Source: JBJXHB01 sp046160725 (GTDB taxonomy: Bacteria; Pseudomonadota; Gammaproteobacteria; Burkholderiales; Burkholderiaceae_C). From it: DNA of 13,021 nt. Made by a program: the position numbers and the translations under genes. Positions 1 to 7,932 of the stretch are shown here, in pieces. The notes below the pieces were generated by a model. That model was not told the origin of the DNA. It saw only the letters and a list, made by a program, of their open reading frames with translations, and did no database searches. The DNA is taken from assembly GCA_046160725.1 (NCBI GenBank), contig JBJXHB010000045.1:1-13021 (forward strand). The letters run 5' to 3'. Each line of letters begins with the position of its first letter. Within the stretch, counting starts at the first letter, position 1.

Positions 1-1574
1 CCACGCTGTGGTGGACCCTGCGCCTGCGCCGTGAGGTGACCGCGCGCCGCCGCAGCGATGACCGCCTGGCCGACATCGGCGCCACGCTGCCGGGCCTGGC
101 TTTCCGCAGCCACTTTGCCAGCGACGGGACCTTCCGCTCCGCCTGGTACTCGCCCGGTGCGTCTGCCTTTCTCGGCATGCCGGTGGACGGCAGCCAGCCC
201 CTGCTGGCGTTGATCGGCGAGCGCCTTCTGCCAGAGGATCGCGAGGTGTTGTACCGAGCCCAGGCCGATTCGCTCAAGCTCGGCCAGCGCCTGAAGGTCA
301 CCGGCCGCTACCGGCATCCCGATGGGCGCCTGCGCTGGCTGCATTCCGAGGTGGTGCCCAAGGCCCGCGCCGATGGCACCGTCACCCTGACCGGGTATCT
401 GGTGGACGTCACCACCGAGCGTGAGCTGCAGGCCCGCGTGGCCCGCGAGGCGGATGCGCGGCACCTGCTGCTGGCCTCGGCCAGCCATGAGCTGCGTGCA
501 CCCACGCACGCGCTGTCGCTGGCGCTGCAGGCGCTTGCTGCCGAGCGGTCCGGCGACGACAACCCGCACCTGCGGGTGGCACGAGAGTCGTCGCGCACGC
601 TGATGCAGCTGCTCAACGAGGTGCTGGACGCGGCCCGGTTGGACCATGACGAGCTGCCCTTGCAACCGCAGGCCTTTTCGCTGCGCACATTGATCGACGA
701 GATCGTCGGCTCCAACCGCAACTGGGCGCGCGACAAGGCACTGCAGTTTGTCGTCAGCGTGGACCCGGCCCTGCCGCGTGTGGTGCAGATGGATCCGATG
801 CGGCTGCGGCAGGTGGTGGTCAACCTGCTCAGCAATGCCATCAAGTACACCGTCCACGGCTCGGTGCGTCTGGGCGTGGACCGCGAGGGCGGCGACGCGG
901 CGGGCCTGTGCATCACCGTGGCCGACAGCGGCCGCGGCATCGCGCCCGACCAGCTGGCGTCGCTGTTCACGCCCTATACGGCCGCCGGCCCGGGGCCGGC
1001 CGTGGCCGAGGGCAGCACCGGCCTGGGCCTGAGCATCTGCCGGCGCCTGATCGAGCGTATGGGCGGGCGCATCGAGGTCGACAGCAGGCCGGGCGAGGGC
1101 ACCACGGTGCAGGTACATCTGCCGCTGGCCGAGGCCGAGCCGGCCGCCGAACCCGGCACCGTGCTGATATGCGACGACGACGACACCAGCCGCCTGCTGC
1201 TGGCGCAGATGCTGACGTTGAAAGGCCATGCCGTGGCCCAGGCCGCAGACGGTGCCGAGGCACTGGCGCGTTGGCGTGCCGGCGATGTGCGAGCCGTGAT
1301 CACCGACCTGGAAATGGACGGCATGCCCGGCACCGAGCTGCTGCGTCGCCTGCGCGAGCTGGAAGGGCCGCTGCCCGACGCCCGCCGCACGCGGCTGGTG
1401 GTCTGCTCCGGCAGTGCCGTCCCGCTGGCCGGGGCGGGCGCGGCACTGCACGATGCTTACATGGCCAAGCCGGTGGACATCGACGTGCTGGTTGATACGC
1501 TGGCGGCCATCGGTGTGCGCCCGGCCGGCACACCGCCCGCCCACACGACCCGTGCACAAGGACAAACCACATGA
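1..1574 (+). CDS. Hybrid sensor histidine kinase/response regulator, BvgS-like, 5' end missing
   Basis: The reading frame is open from position 3 to a TGA at 1572-1574 and continues to the left of the window. The first residues (LWWTLRLRRE) look like the cytoplasmic edge of a membrane segment, so the sensory and membrane parts are cut off. Counting from the GTG at 36 (not the true start), there is a PAS/PAC domain at about 20-128. The HisKA phosphoacceptor is H151 in SASHELRAP. The ATPase domain has an N box (N263, N267), a G1 box ADSGRGI and a G2 box GSTGLGLSI. A receiver domain at about 375-490 has acidic residues D380-D383, phosphoacceptor D424 in ITDLEMDG and K478. Known role of the family: membrane kinase that autophosphorylates on His and passes the phosphate to its receiver. 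BvgS itself continues into an HPt domain; this protein stops about 20 residues after the receiver. The stop overlaps the next start, suggesting coupled translation. The ligand is unknown. Confidence 0.93.
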   Translation, partial: TLWWTLRLRREVTARRRSDDRLADIGATLPGLAFRSHFASDGTFRSAWYSPGASAFLGMPVDGSQPLLALIGERLLPEDREVLYRAQADSLKLGQRLKVTGRYRHPDGRLRWLHSEVVPKARADGTVTLTGYLVDVTTERELQARVAREADARHLLLASASHELRAPTHALSLALQALAAERSGDDNPHLRVARESSRTLMQLLNEVLDAARLDHDELPLQPQAFSLRTLIDEIVGSNRNWARDKALQFVVSVDPALPRVVQMDPMRLRQVVVNLLSNAIKYTVHGSVRLGVDREGGDAAGLCITVADSGRGIAPDQLASLFTPYTAAGPGPAVAEGSTGLGLSICRRLIERMGGRIEVDSRPGEGTTVQVHLPLAEAEPAAEPGTVLICDDDDTSRLLLAQMLTLKGHAVAQAADGAEALARWRAGDVRAVITDLEMDGMPGTELLRRLRELEGPLPDARRTRLVVCSGSAVPLAGAGAALHDAYMAKPVDIDVLVDTLAAIGVRPAGTPPAHTTRAQGQTT

Positions 1575-2602
1575 CCCACCACCGCGCCATCCTCCCGGCC
1601 TTGACCGCGACGGCCCGCCGCCGAGCCGCAATCACCCTGCTGGTGGGCAGCGCCGTCGTGGCCGGTCTGGCCGGGTCGCCGCCGGCAATGGCCCAGGCTG
1701 AGGCCTGGCCCAGCCGACCCATCCGGCTGGTCTCACCCTTCAATCCGGGCGGCGCCATCGACGTGCTCAACCGGCTGATCGCCGAGAAGCTCACGGCGCG
1801 GCTGGGCCAGCAGGTCAATGTCGAGGCCATCCCCGGCGCCAACACGATCAAGGGGGCGGACGCGGTGGCCAAGGCCGCCGGCGACAGCCACACGTTCATG
1901 ATCACGACCATGAGCACGCACGTGAACAACGTGGTGCTGTTCGCCAAGCTGCCGTTCGACCCGGTCAAGGACTTCACGCCCATCACCCAGCTGTCGCTGG
2001 GCAGCGTGCTGCTCACCGCGCCGGCGGCCGCGCCCTACAGCGACGTCAAGGGTTTCATCGCCTGGGCCAAGGCGCAGAAGCGGCCGGTTTCCTACGGCAC
2101 CTGGGGCATCGGGTCGTCGGCCCACATCTACGGCGAGATCCTCAAGCGCGACCACGGCGTGGACCTCAACCATGTGCCGTACAAGGGCGAGGTGCCGGCC
2201 ATCACCGACATGATCGGCGGCACGCTGGACGTGACCTTCGCCTCGCCCGTCGGCGCCAAGCCGCAGATCGCCGGCGGCCGCCTCAAGGGCATCGCCATGG
2301 CCGGGCCGCAGCGCAGCGCCGCCATGCCCGAGCTGGCGACCTTCGGCGAGCAGGGCATCGCCGGCATGGACCTCGCCGTCTGGGTGGCCGCCTATGCGCC
2401 CGCGGGCACGCCGCCGGCGGTGGTGGCGCGGCTGCAGCGCGAGCTGGCGGCCATCGTCCGCCTGCCGGACGTGGCGCAGCGCATGGCCGACCAGGGCCAG
2501 ACGCCGCTGGCCAACACGCCGCAGGAGTTCGCGGCCCATTTCGCCGACCAGGCGCCGCGCTGGGCCGCGCTGATCCGCGCCTCCGGCGCCAAGGTCGAGT
2601 AG
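1571..2602 (+). CDS. Bug/TctC-family periplasmic solute-binding protein
   Basis: This 343-residue protein has an N-terminal signal peptide: a basic stretch (TARRRAA), a hydrophobic run at residues 21-35, and a likely cleavage after AMA at residue 41. The mature start WPSRPIRLVSPFNPGGAID is the classic opening of Bug/TctC receptors, where the PGGxxD loop helps bind the ligand carboxylate. Further family marks are VPYKGEVPAITDMIGG and YAPAGTPPAVV. Family members bind small organic acids for tripartite tricarboxylate transporters, but many are orphans. Here no TctA or TctB gene is present in the window. The ATG lies inside the ATGA overlap with the kinase stop, and an AAGGA about 8 bases upstream supports this start. 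In Bordetella the Bug protein BctC has been shown to take part in two-component signalling, so a role as ligand presenter to the neighbouring kinase is a reasonable inference. Confidence 0.93.
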   Translation: MTHHRAILPALTATARRRAAITLLVGSAVVAGLAGSPPAMAQAEAWPSRPIRLVSPFNPGGAIDVLNRLIAEKLTARLGQQVNVEAIPGANTIKGADAVAKAAGDSHTFMITTMSTHVNNVVLFAKLPFDPVKDFTPITQLSLGSVLLTAPAAAPYSDVKGFIAWAKAQKRPVSYGTWGIGSSAHIYGEILKRDHGVDLNHVPYKGEVPAITDMIGGTLDVTFASPVGAKPQIAGGRLKGIAMAGPQRSAAMPELATFGEQGIAGMDLAVWVAAYAPAGTPPAVVARLQRELAAIVRLPDVAQRMADQGQTPLANTPQEFAAHFADQAPRWAALIRASGAKVE

Positions 2603-2636
2603 GCCAAGCCCCCATCCGCCGGAACGGAGACGACCG

Positions 2637-3533
<897 letters not shown>

Positions 3534-3558
3534 CGCAGCTCGCCGGCAGGAGGCCCCC

Positions 3559-4758
3559 ATGAGCGACGACAGCGCCATCGACGAAGGCACCGCCTACGGC
3601 CATCGCCATCCGCCGCACGACCCGCGCCTGACCGAGGTGGGCGCCGGCACGCCGATGGGCGAGCTGCTGCGCCGCTACTGGCACCCGGTCGGGCTGGCCG
3701 CCGATGCCGGCGCCACGCCGCGCGCGGTGCAGGTGCTGGGCGAGACGCTGATCCTGTTCCGTGACGGTGCCGGCCGGCCCGGCCTGCTGCACCCGCACTG
3801 CGCCCACCGCGGCACCTCGCTGGTGTACGGCCGCACCGAGCCCGAGGGCATCCGCTGCTGCTGCCACGGCTGGCTGTACGACGTGCAGGGCCGCTGCCTG
3901 GAGCAACCGGCCGAGCCGCAGCCGCGCGGCCCGCTGTGCGCCAACGTGCGCCAGCCCTGGTACCCGGTGCAGGAGCGCTACGGCCTGGTCTTCGCCTACC
4001 TCGGCCCGCCGCAGGCCAAGCCGCTGCTGCCGCACTACGACGAGCTGGAGACGCTGGAGCCGGGCGAGTCCATCGAGGCCGACGACTCCTCGATCGGTGG
4101 CGGCGGCCCGCCGGTCATCCCCTGCAACTGGCTGCAGCACTGGGAGAACGTGGTCGACCCGTACCACGTGCCGGTGCTGCACGGCAGCTTCTCCGGCCCG
4201 CAGTTCGTGGCGGCGATGGCGCAGATGCCAAAGGTGCAGTTCAGCGCCACCGGTCGCGGCGTGCGGGTGCAGTCCTGGCGCACGCTGGACGACGGCCGGC
4301 GCCTGAACCGCATCACCGAGGCCGTGCTGCCGACGCTGCGCGTGGTGCCCAGCCCGCGGCTGCACCGCTTCGGCCGCGTCGAGAGCATCGGCTGGGTGCT
4401 GCCGATGGACGACACCCACTTCCGCATCTACGTGGCCGGCCGGGTGACGTCCAGCGGTGAACTCAGCCGCATGCGCAGCACCTTCAATGGCAAGTACTGG
4501 TGGGACATGACCGAGGCCAAGCACCGCGACCACCCCGGCGACTACGAGGCCCAGGTCAGCCAGGGCGCCATCGCCAGCCACGCGGCCGAGCACCGCCGCG
4601 GCAGCGACCGCGGCATCGCGCTGCTGCGGCGCGCGCTGCGCGAGCAGCTGGACATCGTCGCGCGCGGCGGCGACCCGGTGGGCGTGGAGCGCGACCCGGC
4701 GCGCCAGCGCGTGGCGCTGGGCTGCGGCAACTTTGCAGAGGACCGGTCAGGGGGCTGA
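3559..4758 (+). CDS. Rieske non-haem-iron aromatic ring-hydroxylating oxygenase, alpha subunit
   Basis: This 399-residue protein has an N-terminal Rieske domain with the [2Fe-2S] ligands C81-A-H83 and C100-x-x-H103 (16 residues between the pairs). The C-terminal catalytic domain has NVVDPYHVPVLHG, giving the bridging D200 and iron ligands H203 and H208. The third ligand is probably D328 in DYEAQVSQG, a segment that with GSDRGIALLRR resembles the C-terminal signature of phthalate- and vanillate-type oxygenases. Such enzymes use O2 and electrons from a separate reductase to hydroxylate or demethylate aromatic acids in the cytoplasm. No reductase gene is present in the window. A strong AGGAGG five bases before the ATG fixes the start. 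The residue between the second Rieske cysteine pair and His is Cys (CCCHGW), where an aromatic residue is common. The gene overlaps the 3' end of the convergent downstream gene by 12 bases. The substrate cannot be assigned. Confidence 0.92.
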   Translation: MSDDSAIDEGTAYGHRHPPHDPRLTEVGAGTPMGELLRRYWHPVGLAADAGATPRAVQVLGETLILFRDGAGRPGLLHPHCAHRGTSLVYGRTEPEGIRCCCHGWLYDVQGRCLEQPAEPQPRGPLCANVRQPWYPVQERYGLVFAYLGPPQAKPLLPHYDELETLEPGESIEADDSSIGGGGPPVIPCNWLQHWENVVDPYHVPVLHGSFSGPQFVAAMAQMPKVQFSATGRGVRVQSWRTLDDGRRLNRITEAVLPTLRVVPSPRLHRFGRVESIGWVLPMDDTHFRIYVAGRVTSSGELSRMRSTFNGKYWWDMTEAKHRDHPGDYEAQVSQGAIASHAAEHRRGSDRGIALLRRALREQLDIVARGGDPVGVERDPARQRVALGCGNFAEDRSGG

Positions 4759-6417
4759 GGCTGCGGCATGCGCTGCGAGCGCGGCCTCGAAGTGCGGATG
4801 CGCGATCGCCTTCAGCACGAAGTCGCGCTCGCCTGCGGCGCCCTTGGCACGCATCAAGGCGCCGAGCGCCTGCCGCGCGTCGCCAGGCCAGGCGGCCACG
4901 TCGAGCAGGGCGACGATTGGCGCCAGGCGCTCCCAGGCCCGGCGCTCGTCGGCCGTGAAGCCGGGCCAGCCCTCCAGGCCACACCAGCGCAGCAGCTCCT
5001 CGCTGCAAGCGGCCACCGCCGCCTCGCGGTCGGCTCCGGACCGCCGGCTCAACGCCGCGCCGGCAGCGAGCCCGAGCGCGGCCGGCTGCGGGATCGGCAG
5101 CGGCCTGGCGGCATCGATATCGAAGCACAGATGCTCCGCGGCGAGCGCGAGCACCGTGCGCCGCGAACTGCGGGCCCCGGGCCGCCCGGCGAGCCGGCGC
5201 ACTTCGCGCTCGGCCATGGAGCGCCGCTCCTCGCCGCGCGGCCGGAAGCCAAGCTTGTAGTAGAACCACCAGGCGCCCGATTGCAGGCCCTCGTCATTGC
5301 CATGGCCCAGCTGGTAGGGCTCGATGGTGAACGAGGTCGTGCCGTAGCGGTGGTGCAGCGCCGCCAGCCAGCGTGCAAAGGTGTAGCCCGCCTCGGCGCC
5401 GCGAAACGTGTCGAAGGTGTTGAACGACAGCGCGGCGCTGCGGCCCACGATGTCGGCCTGCAGGTAGCCGATGGGCACGCGGTTGCGCAGCATGAGGCCG
5501 CCCACCAGCGCCGCCAGCGCATGGCGACGCTCGGGCAGCACGCCGAGGAAACCGTAGGCGAGCCCGTCGCCGTCGTTGATCAGCCAGGCATCGCGCGCGT
5601 CGGCATAGGAGAAGGCCTCGAGCGAGCGTGCGCGCGTGACCATCGCCGCCTGCCCCAGATCGGCCAAGGCGCGGCCCGCGGCCAGCGGCAATAGCCGCAC
5701 GCTGCGCGGCGGCCGGGCCATCTCGGCACGCAGGTCCGGGCGACCCCGCACAGGGGAGCGATCCAGCCGTCGGGCCAACGGTGCCGGGCGAAAGTGGGCG
5801 CTGCTGCGCGACGGCGTGTCCGGGCCGGGCCACAGCGCATGGCTGGCATCGATGGCGTCAGACAGCGCCTCGCGGGCCAGGCTGGTGCTGGGCAGCGCGG
5901 CCAGGCGCCGCAGCAGAAAGGTGGCGTCGGTGACATTGCCCCGCAAGCGGTCGAGCGCGGCGTAGCCGCCCGGCTTCAGCTCCATCAGCGCATCGGCCTC
6001 GGCCTGCGTCAACAGCTGCGGCAGCGCAGCGGCGATGCGGGCATCGGCCGCCCCGTCGCTGCGATCCAGGTGCAGGTGGCCGGGCCAGCGGCCCGCAAGC
6101 CACTGCGCCTGGCCGCCGAAGAAGCGGTAGTGCAGGACGGTGCCGTGCAGCCCCGTGTCGTCCAGCGTGCGCCGGTGGCGGCGCAAGTCGTCGCGTGCGG
6201 CGAATTGCTGGAGCATCGCCTCGGCCTGGGCCAGCACAGCCGGGCTGCCCGGGTAGGCGCGCAGGTAGCACAGCATCTCGTGCAGACGCAGCACGTCGGC
6301 GGCCTGCTTGAGCGGCTGGTGAGCGAGGCGGTTCAGCAGCTCGAGACGCCGGGCATCGGCATCGGGCCCGGCGGCCGCGCGCGTGGACTCCAGCTCGGTG
6401 AGGGCGGTGCGGCGCAT
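4747..6417 (-). CDS. Uncharacterised 556-residue protein with GNAT-like C-terminal half
   Basis: I do not recognise a named family. The protein starts at ATG 6417 without a clear ribosome-binding site and has no signal peptide or membrane segment. Residues 1-200 are mostly helical-looking and include an alanine/leucine-rich part with RLHEMLCYLRAYPGSP at about 44-59. Residues about 225-275 look like a linker (PPRSVRLLPLAAGRAL, then SLEAFSYADARDAWLINDGDG). Residues about 285-395 contain RVPIGYLQADIVGRSAALSF, TFRGAEAGYTFARWLAALHHRYG and WWFYYKLGFRPRG. The last resembles the closing FYxKLGF segment of GCN5-related acetyltransferases, and the run from YLQAD to KLGF fits their strand/helix order. 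No clear acetyl-CoA loop (Q/RxxGxG/A) is visible, so an acetyltransferase call is only a guess. It lies 127 bases after tgt on the same strand and may be cotranscribed with it. It ends convergently, overlapping the oxygenase gene. Confidence 0.8.
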   Translation of the reverse strand: MRRTALTELESTRAAAGPDADARRLELLNRLAHQPLKQAADVLRLHEMLCYLRAYPGSPAVLAQAEAMLQQFAARDDLRRHRRTLDDTGLHGTVLHYRFFGGQAQWLAGRWPGHLHLDRSDGAADARIAAALPQLLTQAEADALMELKPGGYAALDRLRGNVTDATFLLRRLAALPSTSLAREALSDAIDASHALWPGPDTPSRSSAHFRPAPLARRLDRSPVRGRPDLRAEMARPPRSVRLLPLAAGRALADLGQAAMVTRARSLEAFSYADARDAWLINDGDGLAYGFLGVLPERRHALAALVGGLMLRNRVPIGYLQADIVGRSAALSFNTFDTFRGAEAGYTFARWLAALHHRYGTTSFTIEPYQLGHGNDEGLQSGAWWFYYKLGFRPRGEERRSMAEREVRRLAGRPGARSSRRTVLALAAEHLCFDIDAARPLPIPQPAALGLAAGAALSRRSGADREAAVAACSEELLRWCGLEGWPGFTADERRAWERLAPIVALLDVAAWPGDARQALGALMRAKGAAGERDFVLKAIAHPHFEAALAAHAAASAP

Positions 6418-6544
6418 GGCGGCGATGATCGCAGCATCGGGCTGGCGTGTGCGGCCTGGGCCGCCTGGGCCGCGTCTGCCGTCAAGGGCACATTGCCTTG
6501 GGCGGCGCAGCCACCCATCAGCTCACCGTGGATGCCACCGAGCC

Positions 6545-7675
6545 TCAAACCCCGCGCTGACGGTCGGCGTGGAACTGCGCGCGGAAGGCCTGGAACGTCC
6601 CGACCTCGATCGCCGCGCGCACCTCGCGCATCAGGTTCAGGTAGTAGTGCAGGTTGTGGATGCTGGCCAGCATCGGGCCCAGCATCTCGCCGCAGCGGTC
6701 CAGGTGATGCAGGTAGGCGCGGCTGATGCCGCCGGTGCAGGTGCTGCAGCCGCAGGTCTCGTCGATCGGAGCCGGGTCAGTCTTGTGGCGCGCATTGCGG
6801 ATCTTGACATCGCCGTAGCGCGTGAACAGGTGCCCGTTGCGCGCGTTGCGGGTGGGCATCACGCAGTCGAACATGTCCACGCCGGCGGCCACGCCCTCGA
6901 CCAGGTCCTCCGGCGTGCCCACGCCCATCAGGTAGCGCGGCTTGTGGGCCGGCAGCAGGCGCGGCGTGTGGGCCATCAGCCGGCGCATGTCGGCCTTGGG
7001 CTCGCCGACACTGACGCCGCCCACGGCATAGCCGGGCAGGTCCAGCTCGGCCAGGCGCGCGGCGGACTCCTCGCGCAGCGGTTCGAACATGCCGCCCTGC
7101 ACGATGCCGAACAGCGCGTTGCGGTTGCCCAGGCGCTCGAACTCGGCCTTGCTGCGGCCGGCCCAGCGCAGGCTCAGCTCCATCGACGCGCGGGCCTGGT
7201 TTGGCGTGGTCAGCACGCCGCCGGTCTCGTAGGGCGTGCATTCGTCGAACTGCATGACGATGTCGCTGTCCAGCGTGGTCTGCACCTGCACGCTGACCTC
7301 GGGCGTCAGGAACAGCTTGTCGCCGTTGACCGGCGAGGCGAAGCGCACGCCCTCCTCGCTGATGGTGCGCATGGCCCCCAGCGACCAGACCTGGAAGCCG
7401 CCGGAGTCGGTCAGGATGGGCCGCGGCCAGCGCTCGAAGCCGTGCAGGCCGCCGAAGCCGCGGATCACGTCCATGCCCGGGCGCAGCCAGAGGTGGAAGG
7501 TGTTGCCCAGGATGATCTGCGCATCCATGTCCAGCAGGGACTGCGGGAGCACGCCCTTGACCGTGCCGTAGGTGCCCACCGGCATGAAGATCGGCGTCTG
7601 TACGACGCCGTGGTTGAGCGTGAGGCGCCCGCGCCGGGCGTCGCCGTCGGTGGCCAGCAGTTCGAAGGTCAGCAT
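6545..7675 (-). CDS. tgt: Queuine tRNA-ribosyltransferase (tRNA-guanine transglycosylase)
   Basis: TGT swaps the guanine at wobble position 34 of tRNAs for Asp, Asn, His and Tyr for the queuosine precursor preQ1. The 376-residue protein matches bacterial TGT end to end: FMPVGTYGTVKG, ILGNTFHLWLRPG, LTDSGGFQVW with the general acid/base D90, DECTPY, GYAVGG and MGVG. The nucleophile is D270 in DMFDCVMPTRNARNGH. The zinc ligands are C308, C310, C313 (CGCSTC) and H340 (SIHNL). The frame is open 19 codons further upstream, but MLTFELL at 7675 aligns with the usual start, so that ATG is chosen even though no clear Shine-Dalgarno precedes it. It follows queA on the same strand with an unusually wide 257-base gap. 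In many proteobacteria yajC-secD-secF follow tgt; here they do not. Confidence 0.97.
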   Translation of the reverse strand: MLTFELLATDGDARRGRLTLNHGVVQTPIFMPVGTYGTVKGVLPQSLLDMDAQIILGNTFHLWLRPGMDVIRGFGGLHGFERWPRPILTDSGGFQVWSLGAMRTISEEGVRFASPVNGDKLFLTPEVSVQVQTTLDSDIVMQFDECTPYETGGVLTTPNQARASMELSLRWAGRSKAEFERLGNRNALFGIVQGGMFEPLREESAARLAELDLPGYAVGGVSVGEPKADMRRLMAHTPRLLPAHKPRYLMGVGTPEDLVEGVAAGVDMFDCVMPTRNARNGHLFTRYGDVKIRNARHKTDPAPIDETCGCSTCTGGISRAYLHHLDRCGEMLGPMLASIHNLHYYLNLMREVRAAIEVGTFQAFRAQFHADRQRGV

Positions 7676-7932
7676 GCGGGGATTGTCGGTGGGACTCCGG
7701 CGCACACTGGCAGCGCGGCAGCGCCGGGGCATCGGTGTGGCGCCGGCGGCAGGGCAGGCCGGGTTCCGCTCATGTCCCCCGTCGGCCTTCGGCCGCCTCC
7801 TCCTTGACTTCGCTCCACCCGGCCTGCCCTGCCGCCAGCGTTGTCACATCGGCGCGGCGCAACATGTCGAGGCAATGGCCTGGTCCCGCCGCCCCGGCGC
7901 TGCCGCTCCCAAGCAGAAGCCGCATGTCGCCG
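7676..7932. other. queA-tgt intergenic gap with a structured repeat
   Basis: The 257 bases between the queA stop and the tgt start contain no supportable gene. Short open frames on both strands here have no homology that I recognise and change frame through the inverted repeat. The stretch is dominated by the large inverted repeat at 7745-7836. The remaining roughly 95 bases on the queA side and 70 bases on the tgt side show nothing recognisable. A tgt promoter could lie here, but no convincing -35/-10 pair was found. Confidence 0.6.
7745..7836. repeat. 92-base element with perfect 20-base inverted-repeat ends
   Basis: The left arm at 7745-7764 begins GGCGGCAGGGCAGG and the right arm at 7817-7836 ends CCTGCCCTGCCGCC. 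The two are exact reverse complements over 20 bases. Between them lie 52 bases that include a second small hairpin, CGGCC-TTC-GGCCG (about 7782-7794), and a pyrimidine-rich run CCGCCTCCTCCTT. Transcribed from either strand it would fold into a long GC-rich stem. There is no T-run after either arm, so it is not a standard intrinsic terminator. It could act as an RNA-stability or attenuation element between queA and tgt. The motif set (GTCCCCC, GGCCTTCGGCC, CTCCTCCTTGACTTCGCTCC) reminds me of short intergenic elements scattered in related Burkholderiales genomes; that is memory, not a search result. Confidence 0.75.

Noticed and set aside
6483..6500. Small hairpin CAAGG...CCTTG after tgt
   Set aside because: The stem is short and bulged and is not followed by a T-run on the - strand. 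It was not strong enough to call as a terminator.
6333..6548. 71-residue - strand frame between tgt and the 556-residue gene
   Set aside because: It overlaps the start of the larger gene in another frame, has no ribosome-binding site, and its sequence is Ala/Pro/Ser-biased.
6383..7807. 474-residue + strand frame opposite tgt
   Set aside because: It is antisense to a complete TGT with all catalytic and zinc residues and has no recognisable motif.
7745..7836. Reading the inverted repeat as an intrinsic terminator
   Set aside because: The loop is 52 bases long and no T-run follows either arm, so it is reported as a repeat or structural element instead.
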